Counted from the stretch's first letter, positions 9,849-21,555 are shown. The stretch: DNA of 64,000 nt from Epichloe hybrida (GCA_019022495.1 JAFEKR010000006.1:3348001-3412000); one strand, 5' to 3'. The notes: generated by a model not told the origin, from the sequence alone. Program-made: numbers and translations.

Positions 9849-10663
9849 ATGGCACCTACAGTTTTCCAGATCGTCTCCGATCTGCATCTCGAGACGCATG
9901 GTTCTTACAACTTTGCCCTAAAACAGACGGCTCCAAATCTTGCCCTTCTTGGCGATATCGGACACGTGGCTGAGAATGGTCTCTTCTCCTTCCTTGAGAA
10001 GCAGCTGCATCGCTATTGGAACGTCTTTTTCCTGCTTGGAAATCATGAGCCTTCCCATGGCAGCTGGCCGGCAGCAAAGCAAAGGGTGCGCGACTTCGAT
10101 CTCGATCGACGATAGGCCGATTTATCTTCCTTGATCAGACTAGACATGACATGGATGATGGTCTCACCATCTTGGGTTGCACGCTGTTTTCGAAAGTGTC
10201 GAAAGAACAGGCTGCTGCTGTATCAAGCCGATTCGTTAATTTTACGCAAATCCAGAATTGGGCAGTTGATACTCATGTGGACGCCCATATTTCTGATCTA
10301 AAGTGGTTGAATAGACAGGTGTGGGATATTTCAACTCTCCAACCTCAGAGGCAGATCGTGATCTTCACACACTACAGCCCGACTCTAGATGAAAGAGCCG
10401 TGGACAAGAAACACGCTGGCAGCCCGGTCACCTCTGGCTTCGCGACCGGTCTGGGTGGTGAAGATTGCTGGAAAAGTAGGCCAGTAACGATGTGGGCTTT
10501 TGGACATACACACTACAGCTGCGACTTCACGGATGAGCTTGGGAAGAGGGTTGTGGCAAATCAGAGAGGCTATTCATACGACGTTGAAGAAGCATTCGAT
10601 ATGAAGAAGACCTTTGTTGTTGGTACTGCAATCAAACCGGGTGTACCCAACAGCTTAGTCTAA
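9849..10663 (+). pseudogene. calcineurin-like metallophosphoesterase split by a frameshift
   Basis: All motifs of the calcineurin-like phosphoesterase fold are present but in two frames. The first frame, from ATG 9849 (MAPTVFQIVSDLHLETHGSY), carries DLHLE, LLGDIGHV and LLGNHEPSHG and stops at TAG about 10113. The second is open before 10113 and carries GRFIFLDQTRHDMDDGLTIL, then FTHYSP and GHTHYSCD, ending at TAA 10661-10663. The total of 815 nt is 271 codons plus two bases, so one lost base or a two-base gain near 10090-10112 explains the break. No intron fits the gap: the only local GT...AG is under 30 nt. Fungal relatives are intact cytosolic enzymes of about this length, with unknown substrates. 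This copy is either a recent pseudogene or carries a sequencing error; all metal ligands are intact. Confidence 0.8.
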
Positions 10664-11051
10664 CTGGGCTTGGGAGTAATAGCCTACGTGGAGAAGAAGG
10701 GCAAAATATCCATTGCTGTAGACCGCATATGCTCGCATAACCTTGCGATCATCGCTTCTGATGGACACGAAGCCGAACAAGAACACGAACGTCGACCCAC
10801 CGATTATATCAGATAAGACTACGCAACCTGCGAGACTGTGTCTACTGCCGAACATGGTGCCAACGCCATGGACGATGTGGTAGACTAGGTATGCGTTTGC
10901 TAAACCATGCCACAACAACAAAATTTCTACTCCTTCCAGGAGCCAAGTCAATGAACAATCTGTCGGCAGCTTCGCAGCATATCAGGAGAATGGTGAGCCT
11001 AACGGGAAGACTATTAGAGCTTCCTTCTACCACTAAAGGCGCTGCTAACAA
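10664..11051 (-). pseudogene. degenerate membrane-protein remnant
   Basis: On the minus strand, two adjacent frames with hydrophobic, protein-like composition overlap with no ATG. An upstream frame (about 11051-10940) has RLTILLICCEAADRLF. A downstream frame (about 10951-10664) has LLEGVEILLLWHGLANAYLV, SLAGCVVLSDIIGGSTFVFL and YFALLLHVGYY, and ends with QAQLD at a stop next to the 3' end of the phosphoesterase gene. The pattern suggests the C-terminal part of a multi-pass membrane protein with a frameshift near 10950 and a lost 5' end. No family was recognised. An unannotated spliced gene is the alternative. Confidence 0.35.
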
Positions 11052-11524
11052 TCAGGGGAGATGGTTCCAACTGCCGGCTTTGTAAGATAGGCGCAACAGA
11101 ACGGATGCCGAAATTTTCTTTTTCTTAACAGATACCATTCACAGGTATCATCGCATTGCCGCATTCTGTCGACAAGAATGCTCTGGGGAAGTTCCCTACC
11201 CTTTGACTAGTATAATAAGAAGGTACGAGATGCTAGAAATATTTTTCGAAAGTTGGATTGACAAGCTTTATTGGAGCCTTCCATCTCTGTACGGGCGAGA
11301 TTAATCCAGTCATTTGTGTCGTGGGTGGGTTGGTAAGGCAGGATATTCAAGACGATAGCAAATAAGCCAGGAAGGAAAGCGAACGTCCCCCAGAAACGAG
11401 GTGTCTGCCACTTCCGCCGAGGCAGTATGTTCTAGCTAACTCACTGACTAAATGGGCAACCGAGTGTTCTTAGATGCACTAATTAGACTCTTAGGAGCAT
11501 TGATTACGATGTGCAATGGCTATC
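11052..11524. other. intergenic region, no gene recognised
   Basis: A 473-bp stretch of balanced composition between the membrane-protein remnant and the gene at 11525-12310. No supported frame, repeat or RNA gene was seen. Confidence 0.5.
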
Positions 11525-12310
11525 TTATAAACGCGCGTCCGCTATATCACAAGTGATGTGCTTGTAGTGTTCTTGACACGAAAATGTCCCCAGGTCAGAC
11601 GTCCTGATTCCTTGTACTTGGTCAAAGTGAAATTGCCAGTACCCTCGTGGAAGTTGCTTCTCGAAACCTGGCTCCCTGACAGTCTCAATGTATTCATAGA
11701 TATAGCCGATGAAGATGCCGACGCGCAGGCGCAGATCCCAATCCTTCTCATTCAAGTTGAGCCATTTCACTATCAGGGCGGTCAAAAGCTGTGATAATGT
11801 GGGGAACCAAGCTGTCATACACTCCAGGCTTTCAGGAAGGTCGTAGAACCATTCCTTTGCAGGGAGCAGTATGACTGAAGTCCTGATTGCATCGGGAACC
11901 TCGAATGTCCAATCTGAATCCATCGCTGGCGAGTGGTTCCCGGTCTCTTGGGGAGTAAAGAGGTTATTAAACTGCGGGATAGGCGTGAGAGCCAAGCTTG
12001 GTTCTTGCCTCTCATAACCCGCGCTCATCAAGGCTCGAGCTGCCAGACCGGTGTCAGGAACTAGGAGAAAAAGCTCAAACACCTCGGTAGGTACTCCAAG
12101 GTTTGATAGCGCGTCCTCGAGCCAGATACATGACGGAATTCCTGCTCGGGCAAGCACATCGCATGCGGCGAAACGGGCCGTAAATGTAACTTCTGCCTCA
12201 TCCGCGACGTATTGACCCTGCACTCTCTTGCTTTCTCTCCTCCATGTCAAAGGTCTGCTAAGCCATTTCTTGAGGCGTGATAATGTTTCATCTCTGTTCA
12301 GAAACGTCAT
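11525..12310 (-). CDS. fungal protein of unknown function (nucleotidyltransferase-like pattern)
   Basis: A single-exon frame of 261 residues from ATG 12308-12310 (MTFLNRDETLSRLKKWLS) to TAA 11525-11527. The segment ARAGIPSCIWLEDALSNLGV followed by PTEVFELFLLVPDTGLAARAL resembles a pattern in many lineage-specific ascomycete hypotheticals with a nucleotidyltransferase-like fold (a small-residue/Glu turn, then strand-helix with LLVPD). No full catalytic signature is visible, so no activity is claimed. The C-terminal half is Trp/Tyr-rich (WLNLNEKDWDLRLRVGIFIG). The frame is intact with normal codon use, although a 5.7-kb RIP-mutated retrotransposon begins only 95 bp upstream of the start, so its native promoter is displaced. 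Confidence 0.65.
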   Translation of the reverse strand: MTFLNRDETLSRLKKWLSRPLTWRRESKRVQGQYVADEAEVTFTARFAACDVLARAGIPSCIWLEDALSNLGVPTEVFELFLLVPDTGLAARALMSAGYERQEPSLALTPIPQFNNLFTPQETGNHSPAMDSDWTFEVPDAIRTSVILLPAKEWFYDLPESLECMTAWFPTLSQLLTALIVKWLNLNEKDWDLRLRVGIFIGYIYEYIETVREPGFEKQLPRGYWQFHFDQVQGIRTSDLGTFSCQEHYKHITCDIADARL

Positions 12311-12405
12311 AACCTCGTTAGATTATGTGGCGTGGGTCAGGTGTCTAACATTGACGAAGAGTGGTGAGGGCGGATGATGACCAATGGTTATCATGGGGTT
12401 CTCAT

Positions 12406-12548
12406 TGTTAGAATTATATGATGTGACAGCTTATATTGCATGTAAGGTACAAGTTACATAGGTATAGGTTGTGGGCAGTACTAGCCCTAATATACACTCC
12501 ACTACTTAATCTAGCTAAAGTAGTCCTAATTAGCTATAAAATCTAACA
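12406..12548 (-). repeat. Copia-1 3' LTR
   Basis: 143 bp, TGTTAGAATT...AATCTAACA. The outer (left) part is unmutated, while the inner part shows C-to-T and G-to-A changes relative to the partner LTR. Confidence 0.9.
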
Positions 12549-15500
12549 CCCCTCCTTAAGTAGGAGTTATAATAGTGCTAGACTTAGTAGATAGTTCCTT
12601 CCTACTACCCTTATTAAAACCCTATAGGAAAAAGAGTAGTAGCCTTATAGTAATTTCTAATGTAGTGCTTATAATTACCTTATTCCTTCCTTTAAAGGCT
12701 AACTACCTTTATCTATTTCTCTAGTTTAGGCCTTACTAGGGCCTTAGTTCCTAAATCCACTAGGTTCTCTATTTATAAGATCTAGTCTACCCTAATAATC
12801 TCTTCCTAAATTAATTCGCAAATCTTGTAATACTAGATTTAAATATGCTTTATTTATTCGTGGAATTTTGTATTATTTGAGATTATTTAAGCGCTAGCGT
12901 TATCTATATATAACTATAGAGGTACTTGCTCTTTATAAATCTCACCTATTAATCCTTCTAGATATACTGCCTCTAGGCTAGCGCTAAAGAGACTAATATA
13001 CTTAGCTTTAGTGCTTAATATTATAACTATGCTTTGTTTCTTACTTTTCTAGCTAATTATAGCTCTAGCTAGCAGGAAGATATAGTAGTTAATAGACTTA
13101 GAGTTACTCTTATTACATGCCCACTTAGTATTTAAGTAACCTATAATCTTGTTGTTTTGTGTTTTATTAAAGAAAAGGACTAGGTCTATTATAAACCTAA
13201 TGTATTATAGCACGCGTTTTGCTACTAATAGGTGTCTTGCTACTAGGTTAGTTATAAATCTACTTAGCTTAGCTACTAGGTATAGTAAATCAATCTAAGT
13301 TCTAATCATTATGAATATTAATGTTCTAAGGATACACTAGAATAGTAATTAATTATCTTTATAGCACTCTTCCCCCTCTATACAGGGTTCTAATATCTCT
13401 AAAGTATCTATAGGCGTGTTCTGTGTTTTAGCGTTTTCTATGTTTAGTTATCTTAGTAATCTTTCTAGGTATAGTTATTATAAGAGAGAGATAGTCTTCT
13501 TCTTCTAATCTTAAGTAATTACTATGCCTAGAAAGTAATATGCTAGGCCTAGGTTAGTTATCTTAAACTTTTCTACTAGCTTTACCTTAACTTCCCTAAT
13601 CACGGCAATGTCTAGCCTAAAGAATAGTATGTTATCTACGTAGATAGTAATAATTATATTATCCTTATAGAAGATAGCCTTATTGAATTTTAACTAAGTG
13701 AATCCCATAGTAATAAGCTCTGTGGAGAGCGTCTTAAACTATACTTATAGGGCTTGCTTAAGGCTATAAAGAGCCTTTAGAAGCCTATAAACCTTTCCCT
13801 TTTATTTAAACCCTTTAGGTAGTTCTATATAAATAGTTTCCTTTACTATACTATAAAGGAATGCTATCTTTACATCTATCTATTTAATTTCCCAGTTTAG
13901 TATAGCTACTAGTGCAAATAGTAGTTAGTATGTCTTCTACCTGACTACTAAAGCAAAGGTCTTATTATAGTTAATACTGTGTTCTTATTTAAAGCCTCTC
14001 ATAACCTAGCAAGCTTTGTACCGTTTAATATTACTAGAGAGGCTAAGTTTAGCTTTAAAGACCCATTTCCCTAATAGGATGTGCTAAGTGTTATTAATAT
14101 TAACCACTTTAAAGGTGTTATTTTTAATTAAGGTATTGTATTTCTCTTCTATAGCTCTCTTCTATTTTGACTAGTTTCCTAACCACTAAGCTTCCTTATA
14201 GGATTTTAGCTTATCTTCTTCTAGTAACTCGTTCAGGGTGGTTAGATATACTACTAGAAGTAGTATAATATTATTTAGAGCTATTAGTATTCCCTAGAAT
14301 TTATTAAGAAAAGCAAATTCCTATGCTCTAGTTTTAGGGTAGTTTACTTTAAGTTTAGGGTGCTTTTATTTCCTAATTTTAAGATTTTTCAGGGTTAAGT
14401 AGTATATTAATAGATTTTCTAGTGGATAGTTAAGATTCCCTAATAGGTAGTTAATTACCTTAATCCCCTCCTAGAACCTTACTTACTTAGCTATTTTATC
14501 TACTTACTAATTAGGATTACTATTTACTACTACTTGTGTTACTACTACTTATGTCCCCTCCTAAGCCTAAGTAGTAAGCTTCTTAATTATTAATAGTTCT
14601 AGGGGCTTAAGCTATAGAAATAAATTAAGTTAATCTAGTAGTAGGATTTCCTCTACGTAAGGTAGTGCTAGAAGATTAGCGCTTTACTAAGGGAGTTTAA
14701 AGTCTACCTTAGAATTAATTCGTGTTTGTTTATTAAACATAACCTCTTTAGCTCTCTCTACTAGGCTAGTGATTAGGTTCTATAGTTAGTAAATATTATT
14801 AGCTTTATAGCCTATAAGAAAACACAAATACATCCTATTATTAAGCTTCTTTAGATGCTTTGCTTTTAGGACTAGCTTATACGCATAGCACCTAAGGCAG
14901 CATAGGTATCTTGTGTATAGCTTTATTCCTAACTATACTTTATATAGGGTTATTCTATTCAGAGCGCTATAAGGAGACCGTTCCTAGGTGTATACTACTA
15001 CCTATAAAATCTCCCCCTAGAGTTCTTTTAGAAGCTTACTATCGAAGAACACCGCCTGTACCTAATTCTAAATAGTAAGGTACGCATGTTCTATTAGATT
15101 CTAATTTAGTTAATATACTATAGTCTATTTAGGTATAATACCTTTCTATTTAAAGAAGTTTAGTAGCACTATGTTTTTAAACTCTCCTCTATTATCTAGT
15201 TTATACTACTAAATCTGGCTAGAGGTTTGTGCTTTTACTATAGCTATATCTGCTTAGATATAGGCTGCTACTTATGACTTTTCCCTTAGCAAATATATTC
15301 TAGGTTTCTTTATTAAGTTATTAATAATTAGTAAATAGTATTCTTTGCCTACAGGTATTTGGGGCTTAATAAGGCCTCCTAGGTCCGCTATTTGCTGTTG
15401 ACCATGATTAAGTGCTCTATATAATATGGCTTAAGCGTTCTATGCTTTCCCTTTGCCTATAGTGTAGGCCTTATAGGGTCTAGCTTACTTGTTTGTAACT

Positions 15501-17979
15501 TAGATCCTAAGGTTACTAGCTAGCTTAATGTAGTTAGCGTAGTTTAGGTAACCTATTCTAAGGTAAAAGACCTGTAATGAAATAGTCTTAGTGGTGTGTA
15601 AAGTAATAAATACTACTAGATTATTAAAGACTTTAGGCGTGTCCTAATAATATATGGTTTTAGCGTAAGAGTAGTCTAGGTGCCTAAAGCAACCATAGGT
15701 TATACCTTAGATTACTAGGCTATTATTATACCTAACCTCTGTATTATTATAGGTCTAGAGGTATATAAAGCTAGGCTTTTCTGTAAATACTCTAAGGGAG
15801 AGCAGGTTTATAAGTAAGCTTAGTATATAAAGAACTTGCTTAAGGTAAATTAGCTTAGTGTTCTTTACGCGCTATATTATTAGTAGGATGCTTCCGCTAC
15901 TAAGTACGTAAGCACCTTCTCCTACTTTATTTATTAGAATAGGGTTAGCAAATTCCTTATAATCACTAAATATATACCTATTATAACAGACGTAATATTT
16001 AGCGCTGCTATTAAAGATCTAATCTAGGCTTCTAGCATTAGTGTTCTAGCTATTGATCTTTATACTTAACACTATTGGTTCGTGAACATTAGCCATAAAG
16101 CAATCTCTAAGGTCTTTAGGCCACGTAAGAAATACATCTATTTTACCTTCTAGTATATCCGCGTCCGCGTTATAAGCCACTAGTTTCTTTATTACCTTTT
16201 CCTATTTCTTGATTTAGGTGTAGTATTCACTATTATTATAATTACTTAGTGCAGGAATCTACCTGTGTATAGTGTAGACCTTCTAGTGTGGTTCTTTATA
16301 GTTGCTTAGCTTCTAAAGTTTTGTGCGCTTCTATAGTTAAGATAAGCTAGCTATATCTCTTCTATGTTTATTACTAGCATAAGCAAGGTACGCTATACCT
16401 CTAGTAATTATATTACTTATATATCCTAATATTTTCTTCTTAGTTTCTAGGCATTAATATTTATCTTAAGCTAATTCTATAAGCATATCTAGCGTAATAT
16501 TAGTTCTATTTCTAATACTAGCTATCCTATACTACTAGAATACTTAGGACCTAAAGATACTAAAAGTGTCTCCTAGGTTACTTAGAAACTAAAGTTAACA
16601 GAGTTTATTAGGTATCTTCTAGTCTAGTTATATATGTTTAAGTTTATATAGTTATTATTTAAATGCCTAGGTAAAGTCCTGAATATCGCTGTGTTTCTGT
16701 AGTGTGTCTGTGATAAGGCCTATAATAATTTCTCTAAGGATATTAGCGCTACGCTGTTAGCTAACCTTTTGTAGTGTTATATACGCCTTATAGGCTTTAG
16801 TAATTTCTTTGATTTTCTTACCTATATAGGGAGAGCACTATCTGCGAATCCTAGTGAGTAGGTTAAAATTTCTTTGCTACTAGAATATAAGTTACTTAAT
16901 ATACTTATTCTATATTACTAATAAACATAGTTCTATAGGTACTATTAGCACTAGGGCACCTTTAAGAATAGGTGTTATAAATTTAGCTATTATGGCATTC
17001 TTTAGTGCTTTGTCCTATTTTACCTAGTTTTCTAACCCTTTTAGCTTTATAATAATAGTATAGTTTTGACCATTTCCGCATACCTTTAATACTATGCTTT
17101 AGACTTTAAAGTTATTAAGATCTAGGCATAGCACTATATCTTTATTTATTAGCTATGTATTTATTTGGTTTTAAGATTATGTGGCTATTATGGAGTTTAT
17201 GTTTTAATAAGGCTAGGCTACTAGAGATTCGTATCTAGTGGCTCTAGGTATGTTTAATTAAGGGCTGTTTTTATATGATAAGGGTAATTACTATGGTTAA
17301 TAGTAATTAAATTATTAAGTATAACTAGGTTCCTAGTTACTGTATTTAGTGTTAGGAAGCTATTAAATATAGCGTTATAGTATTTGATTTTATAGTATAT
17401 GTATTCTGCTTTTAACCTCTTCTAAACCTAGAGGGATACTATTATAAATATCTTGTAGTTTAGCTTCTAAGATTAGGAAGTTATTAATATTAGCATTTCA
17501 TAGGTCTTAAGGCATTACCTATGAAATAAATTCCAAGCTACTATTAGTGCTTAGTAGGGATGCTACTACAAAGGATTAAGGGCCTTAGGGCTTACTTCCC
17601 TATAGGGTCCTACCTTACTACTAAAGGTAACTAGTTTCTATAAGGTTTCCACTAGTTTATATAACTTATTTAAGTTTAGGGTTAATACTTATAGTAGGTG
17701 CTTTAATAGGTTTATTATAGTCTTCGCTCCTAACAAATATAGAGCTTTTAATGCTTGAATTCCTATCTAAGGCTTCTAGACCTTAAGTTAGGGTGTTAAC
17801 CCTTAAGGTATTTTCTATAGTGCTAGATATTATAAGTAGTGTTTTATTTAGTAGTTTTATAGAGTGTTAGTAGTAATAGAAGGTTTAATTTAGTGAATAA
17901 TTAGTTCTTTGTGCCTATGTTAAGGGCTTTTAATTATTTTAAGGATGCTTTAGGCTTTAGAGCATCTAGGCTTATAACC
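12549..17979 (-). pseudogene. Copia-1 polyprotein remnant (YVDD-type RT)
   Basis: No open frame survives, but the Copia reverse transcriptase core is readable on the minus strand: at 13631-13642 the codons give Y-V-D-N followed by ILF, and one G-to-A change explains D to N in the YVDD catalytic motif. Its position about 1.1 kb from the 3' LTR leaves room for the C-terminal RNase H, and the integrase and gag parts would lie to the right. Dense in-frame TAG/TAA codons are typical of RIP acting on CAG, CAA and TGG. It encodes nothing functional. Confidence 0.8.
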
Positions 17980-18122
17980 TATTAGAATTATATAATATGA
18001 TAGCTTATATTGCATGTAAGGTACAAGTTACATAGGTACAGGTTGTGGGCAGTACTAGCCCTAATGTACACTCCACCGCTCAATCCAGCCGAAGTGGTCC
18101 TGATTGGCTGTGAAATCCAACA
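17980..18122 (-). repeat. Copia-1 5' LTR
   Basis: 143 bp, TATTAGAATT...AATCCAACA. Its inner (left) end is mutated (TG to TA at the terminus), while its outer right half keeps CTGATTGGCTGTG, where the partner reads CTAATTAGCTATA. Confidence 0.9.
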
Positions 18123-18427
18123 CTCATGTATGGACGGGACTTGATCATTGGTTGATCACATGCGCCGCCGGGGCTCTGATTAACTCCACACCCATGTCGC
18201 TGACCAGTCTTCCAAGAATCGGCTCAGCAACAGCTCAACCGCCATGTTTACCCGTACCTAAAATTGTGGCTAACACGGCTAGGTCGACCTTTACTTTGGC
18301 CGTTTCAGAAGCCGCGCGCGGGCACACAGTAAATCTAGGCTCCAACAAAGTTAATCTCGTATCCAGGGTGGAGCCTATGAATCCAAATTAGGCAGGCGGT
18401 AAAGAATCTTTACATATACTAAGCATA
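18123..18427. other. unmutated pre-insertion locus fragment
   Basis: About 305 bp of balanced-composition DNA between RIP-mutated blocks. It was originally continuous with 12,405 before Copia-1 inserted. A plus-strand frame is open across it (ending TAG about 18391, GHTVNLGSNKVNLVSRVEPM) but has no early ATG or recognisable domain, so it may be an exon remnant or chance. It includes the TSD copy CTCAT. Confidence 0.55.
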
Positions 18428-18666
18428 TCTCCTTAGGCATCACAGGCCTTGTGAATCCGTGGGGCCCCCACTGCCCCCCTGCTACAAGGTTAGTGACCGC
18501 GTAGGCATGCGAAAATATAGTGTAGTAATTTATATAAGGAAAATTAGTAGTATATTTAGTATTAGCCTATTTATATATAAGCAAATGTACCTCTAATTCA
18601 CTTCTATCTAATTAAATACAGACCCTAGCTAACGTGACTCCACAAGGCTTATAACGCCTAAGGAGA
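18428..18666. mobile_element. MITE-F, TA-flanked with about 30-bp terminal inverted repeats
   Basis: A 239-bp element starting TCTCCTTAGGC and ending GCCTAAGGAGA, flanked by TA on both sides. The inverted repeats extend about 30 bp, to GCCTTGTG, with a few transition mismatches. TIR length and TA target point to a non-autonomous Tc1/mariner (Fot1/pogo) type element. Its left half is GC-normal (GGGGCCCCCACTG), while its right half is AT-rich, so a RIP boundary crosses it near 18,510. Confidence 0.75.
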
Positions 18667-18740
18667 TAGTCTAACCCTTAAATAATTTTACACGAGGTAT
18701 ATAACTAGAGGTAATAAGCTAATGAAAAGTTACTTGTGAG
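18667..18740 (+). mobile_element. left-end fragment of the MITE-G family
   Basis: The segment from TAGTCTAACCC through AATTTTACACGAGGTA and on to about 18,740 matches the first about 70 bp of the intact MITE at 52284-52521, with transition differences. No matching right terminus was found nearby, so it is truncated or the end of a longer relative. It directly abuts MITE-F. Confidence 0.55.
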
Positions 18741-21259
18741 AACAAAGGGATAGCTAGGCAAGAGGTATAGGGGCGTTCGTATATTGACTGAAGCTTGCTA
18801 GGTCTAAGTGTGTTATGCGTGCGAGTCACTAACTTATAGCTAGTAGCTTACTAGTATCACATAGACCTAGCCCTATAGTGTAGTGCGCTAGCGGGGTATA
18901 CCTATGTTATAAGTAAGGCCTTATAATTATCCCCTTACTTATAGCTAGGCTCCTAAATAGCTTTCCCTAGCCTTAATATAGCTATTTACTAACTAGCTAA
19001 TAATAAAAATAATAACAAATAAATTAGTTAGCTTTATAATATAAATTTTATTATAACTTACTATTATATTACTCCCTTTTTCTTCTTATAACTCTAGACT
19101 ATTCTAATTAATTTTAATTAGACTTTATTTACCCTAACTTATTATATACTTATCCTTACTATTTTATTATAGAAGCTAATGCTATTTACTTTTATAAGTG
19201 CTCTTATATATATTACTTATATACTAGCTACACTAACTTTAAGAGGTACTTACTAATTAAGGCTACTTTACTAAGGATTATATATAGTTTTCCTTATTCT
19301 TTACTTAGAAGTAGCACTACTAGGGATAAGTAATTAAAGTATTATCTCTAATATAATAAGCATAGTAATACCTATAAGATAGTAAGTTACTTAGTATTCT
19401 ATTACTATATGCTTCTAACTTACTAACTTTTCTATACTAGGCTATAGTAATAATAGCTAGTAACTTTTCTAACCTAATAATTATTTATAAGTAAGTATAG
19501 GCCCTTATAGGCACTACTATTTCTACCCTAAATAAAGAAAGTATTAGTATTTTTTTAGAGAAGACTTACTATAGCTTTGCTAAGTATATCCTTAACTTAG
19601 TTATAGGATTTAACTATATAAACACCTTATATTACATTACCTTTAGGTTAACTAGTGCTATAAAGGTATATTAAGTTTATTAAATCCTAACCTAATTACT
19701 TATTATTTACTAACCTTTCTATATAAGCTACCTCTATTTCTTACTAAAGCTATCTAGTCTCTTAGTAGTAGTTATAAGTTACCTTAGTAGCCACAGCCCT
19801 ATTTCTCTCTCTTCTAGTTTGCCTTAGCTTTTTATTATTTATTTACTAGGGCTTTACTAATATTTTAATAGGAGAACCTAGAGGATACTATAGCTATATA
19901 GGAAGCGTATATAGTTCTTTAGCTTTATTTATTAGATTTAGGCTATATTACCTAGGCTATAGTAGTATACTACTTCTTCTATGCTATAGAGAAGGTGATT
20001 TAGGCTAATAAGAATAAGGTAAAGTATAGGTTTATTAATAATAAGGTTATCTCCTATCTAGGGGCTATAATAGAGGGTTTTCTAGTTACTTTACCTATAC
20101 TTTAGGCGCTATTTTCTTTATTTTTTTATAATATAATATAGGCCTCTAGGTAGAATTTCTAGGTAACTAATAATATTAAGCCTTTACTATAGTAATATTA
20201 TTCCTTAGTACTTATGATTTACTTATAACTTACTATGCTTCCTCCTTATTTTACTTTAATAGAAAGCCTAAATTACATATTAAGCACCTTCTATATCTTT
20301 TACTACTACTTATTAATTATATTTACTTAGCTAACCTTTCTATTTTACTAGGTATTTATTACCCTTATAAGTCTTCCTATAATCCTTAACTTCTTTAACT
20401 TTAAATTTATTATCTTTATCTTTAAGATCTAGTATTAGTATTTCTTTATCTATAGTATCTTTCTAGTAATTCTATAGCTCTAATAGACTAATATAGAATA
20501 TATTATATAGTTAACTATACTTATTAGGTAGCGCTAGTTAGTATACTTATTTACTTATAGCATTAAGTATTTAAAATAGCCTAATAAATCTAGGGATTAG
20601 CTTCTATTTCGCATCCTTAAGTCTAATATTCTTTACTAATAGTAATACTAAGTCTTCTCTTTTTAAGGTTAATAGCTAGTATTATTAGTTATAATACTTT
20701 ACCTATACTTTAGTAGCTCTTACCTAGTTATATACTAGTTTCTCCCTAACCTTATATAGCTTTTATACACACATATAAGCTTCCAGGACCTCCCCTTTCT
20801 TACTTTTACCCTTAAGAGCTAGATAAAACTTAGGTAAATAGCCTATAAGAGCATAGTTAGGGGAGTAACCTATTATCCTATTAATAGTATTATTATATAT
20901 AAATTAAGCTATTAGGAGTAGCTTTAGCTATAGCTATTAGTTTTCTTTAATAAAGTATTATAAGTAATATTTAAGCACTTAGTTTATTCTCTTTATTTAC
21001 TTATTAGTTTAGGGGTAAAACGCTATTAAAAGCCTATGCTTTATGTATAATAGGTAATACATATCTAACTAGAATTAGCTTATAAACACTAATCCTCTAT
21101 TAGATATAATGCCCTCTAGTGCCCTAAATTAAAGCTTAATCTCCTTATAGAATAGCTTTACTAATTTAGCTATATTAATTATAGTCTATATAAGGAGGAA
21201 GATAGAGTACTTAGTAAATTAGTTTATAATTACTAGGATTATATTAGTTTCTTAGTTAC
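18741..21259 (-). mobile_element. Gypsy-1, left (3') part, RIP-degraded
   Basis: Left portion of a Ty3/Gypsy retrotransposon transcribed on the minus strand. At the right edge the minus strand reads integrase-core-like sequence (NIILVI then a Phe-Thr-Lys-Tyr block), which continues at 36455 across the Copia-2 insertion with E-I-L-I-D-F-I-I-G-L-P. The rest should hold the integrase C-terminus and 3' end. The left border and 3' LTR were not located, so the start coordinate is approximate. No frame is open. Confidence 0.65.
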
Positions 21260-21555
21260 TGTTAGAACAAGCATGATATCAACAAGGGTGCGCGCCTCTG
21301 ATTAGGTAGGCGCGTTGCATCGCGGACCCACATATCCGGCCTAACCGCGCTACGATCGGGGTTAGCACATATAGCCTCTTCGCTAGTAACCCTAATTAAG
21401 GCCCCTTTTCCTATAATAAATAGCGCACCCTCTTTGCTTTTATTTAATCCCTCTTTTGCTTGCTTTAATAGACTAGAATATATAATAATTATATGCACTT
21501 TAGTCTACCCTAAAAACCCTACGCGTAAGTTAATAGTATTCTATAAATACTAATA
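21260..21555 (+). repeat. Copia-2 5' LTR
   Basis: 296 bp starting TGTTAGAACAAGCATGATAT. The first about 110 bp is unmutated (GCATCGCGGACC, CGCGCTACGATCGG), while the inner end is RIP-mutated (ends AATACTAATA). Confidence 0.9.

Larger units (their letters stand above)
12406..18122 (-). mobile_element. Copia-1, LTR retrotransposon with TSD CTCAT
   Basis: Complete 5.7-kb element with 143-bp LTRs (12406-12548 and 17980-18122) flanked by perfect 5-bp duplications CTCAT (12401-12405 and 18123-18127). It is transcribed on the minus strand: read that way, the purine tract AAGGAGGGG directly precedes the LTR at 12548, as expected for a polypurine tract. The reverse transcriptase motif also reads on the minus strand. 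The interior is heavily RIP-mutated. It inserted into the 5' flank of the gene at 11525-12310. Confidence 0.92.

Noticed and set aside
1617..12310. secondary-metabolite gene cluster
   Set aside because: The genes are spliceosome, secretory-pathway, phosphatase and orphan genes, without synthase or tailoring enzymes; the DUF1772-like protein alone is not evidence.
18104..18391. 95-codon plus-strand frame in the unmutated island
   Set aside because: It begins with TTG inside the Copia-1 LTR, has no early ATG or domain, and is kept only as a possible exon remnant.
21262..21498. open frames in LTRs (also 33822-34061, 36214-36447, 39100-39318, 60260-60484)
   Set aside because: All fall within LTR sequence, several antisense to the element, and recur because the LTRs are repeated; not genes.
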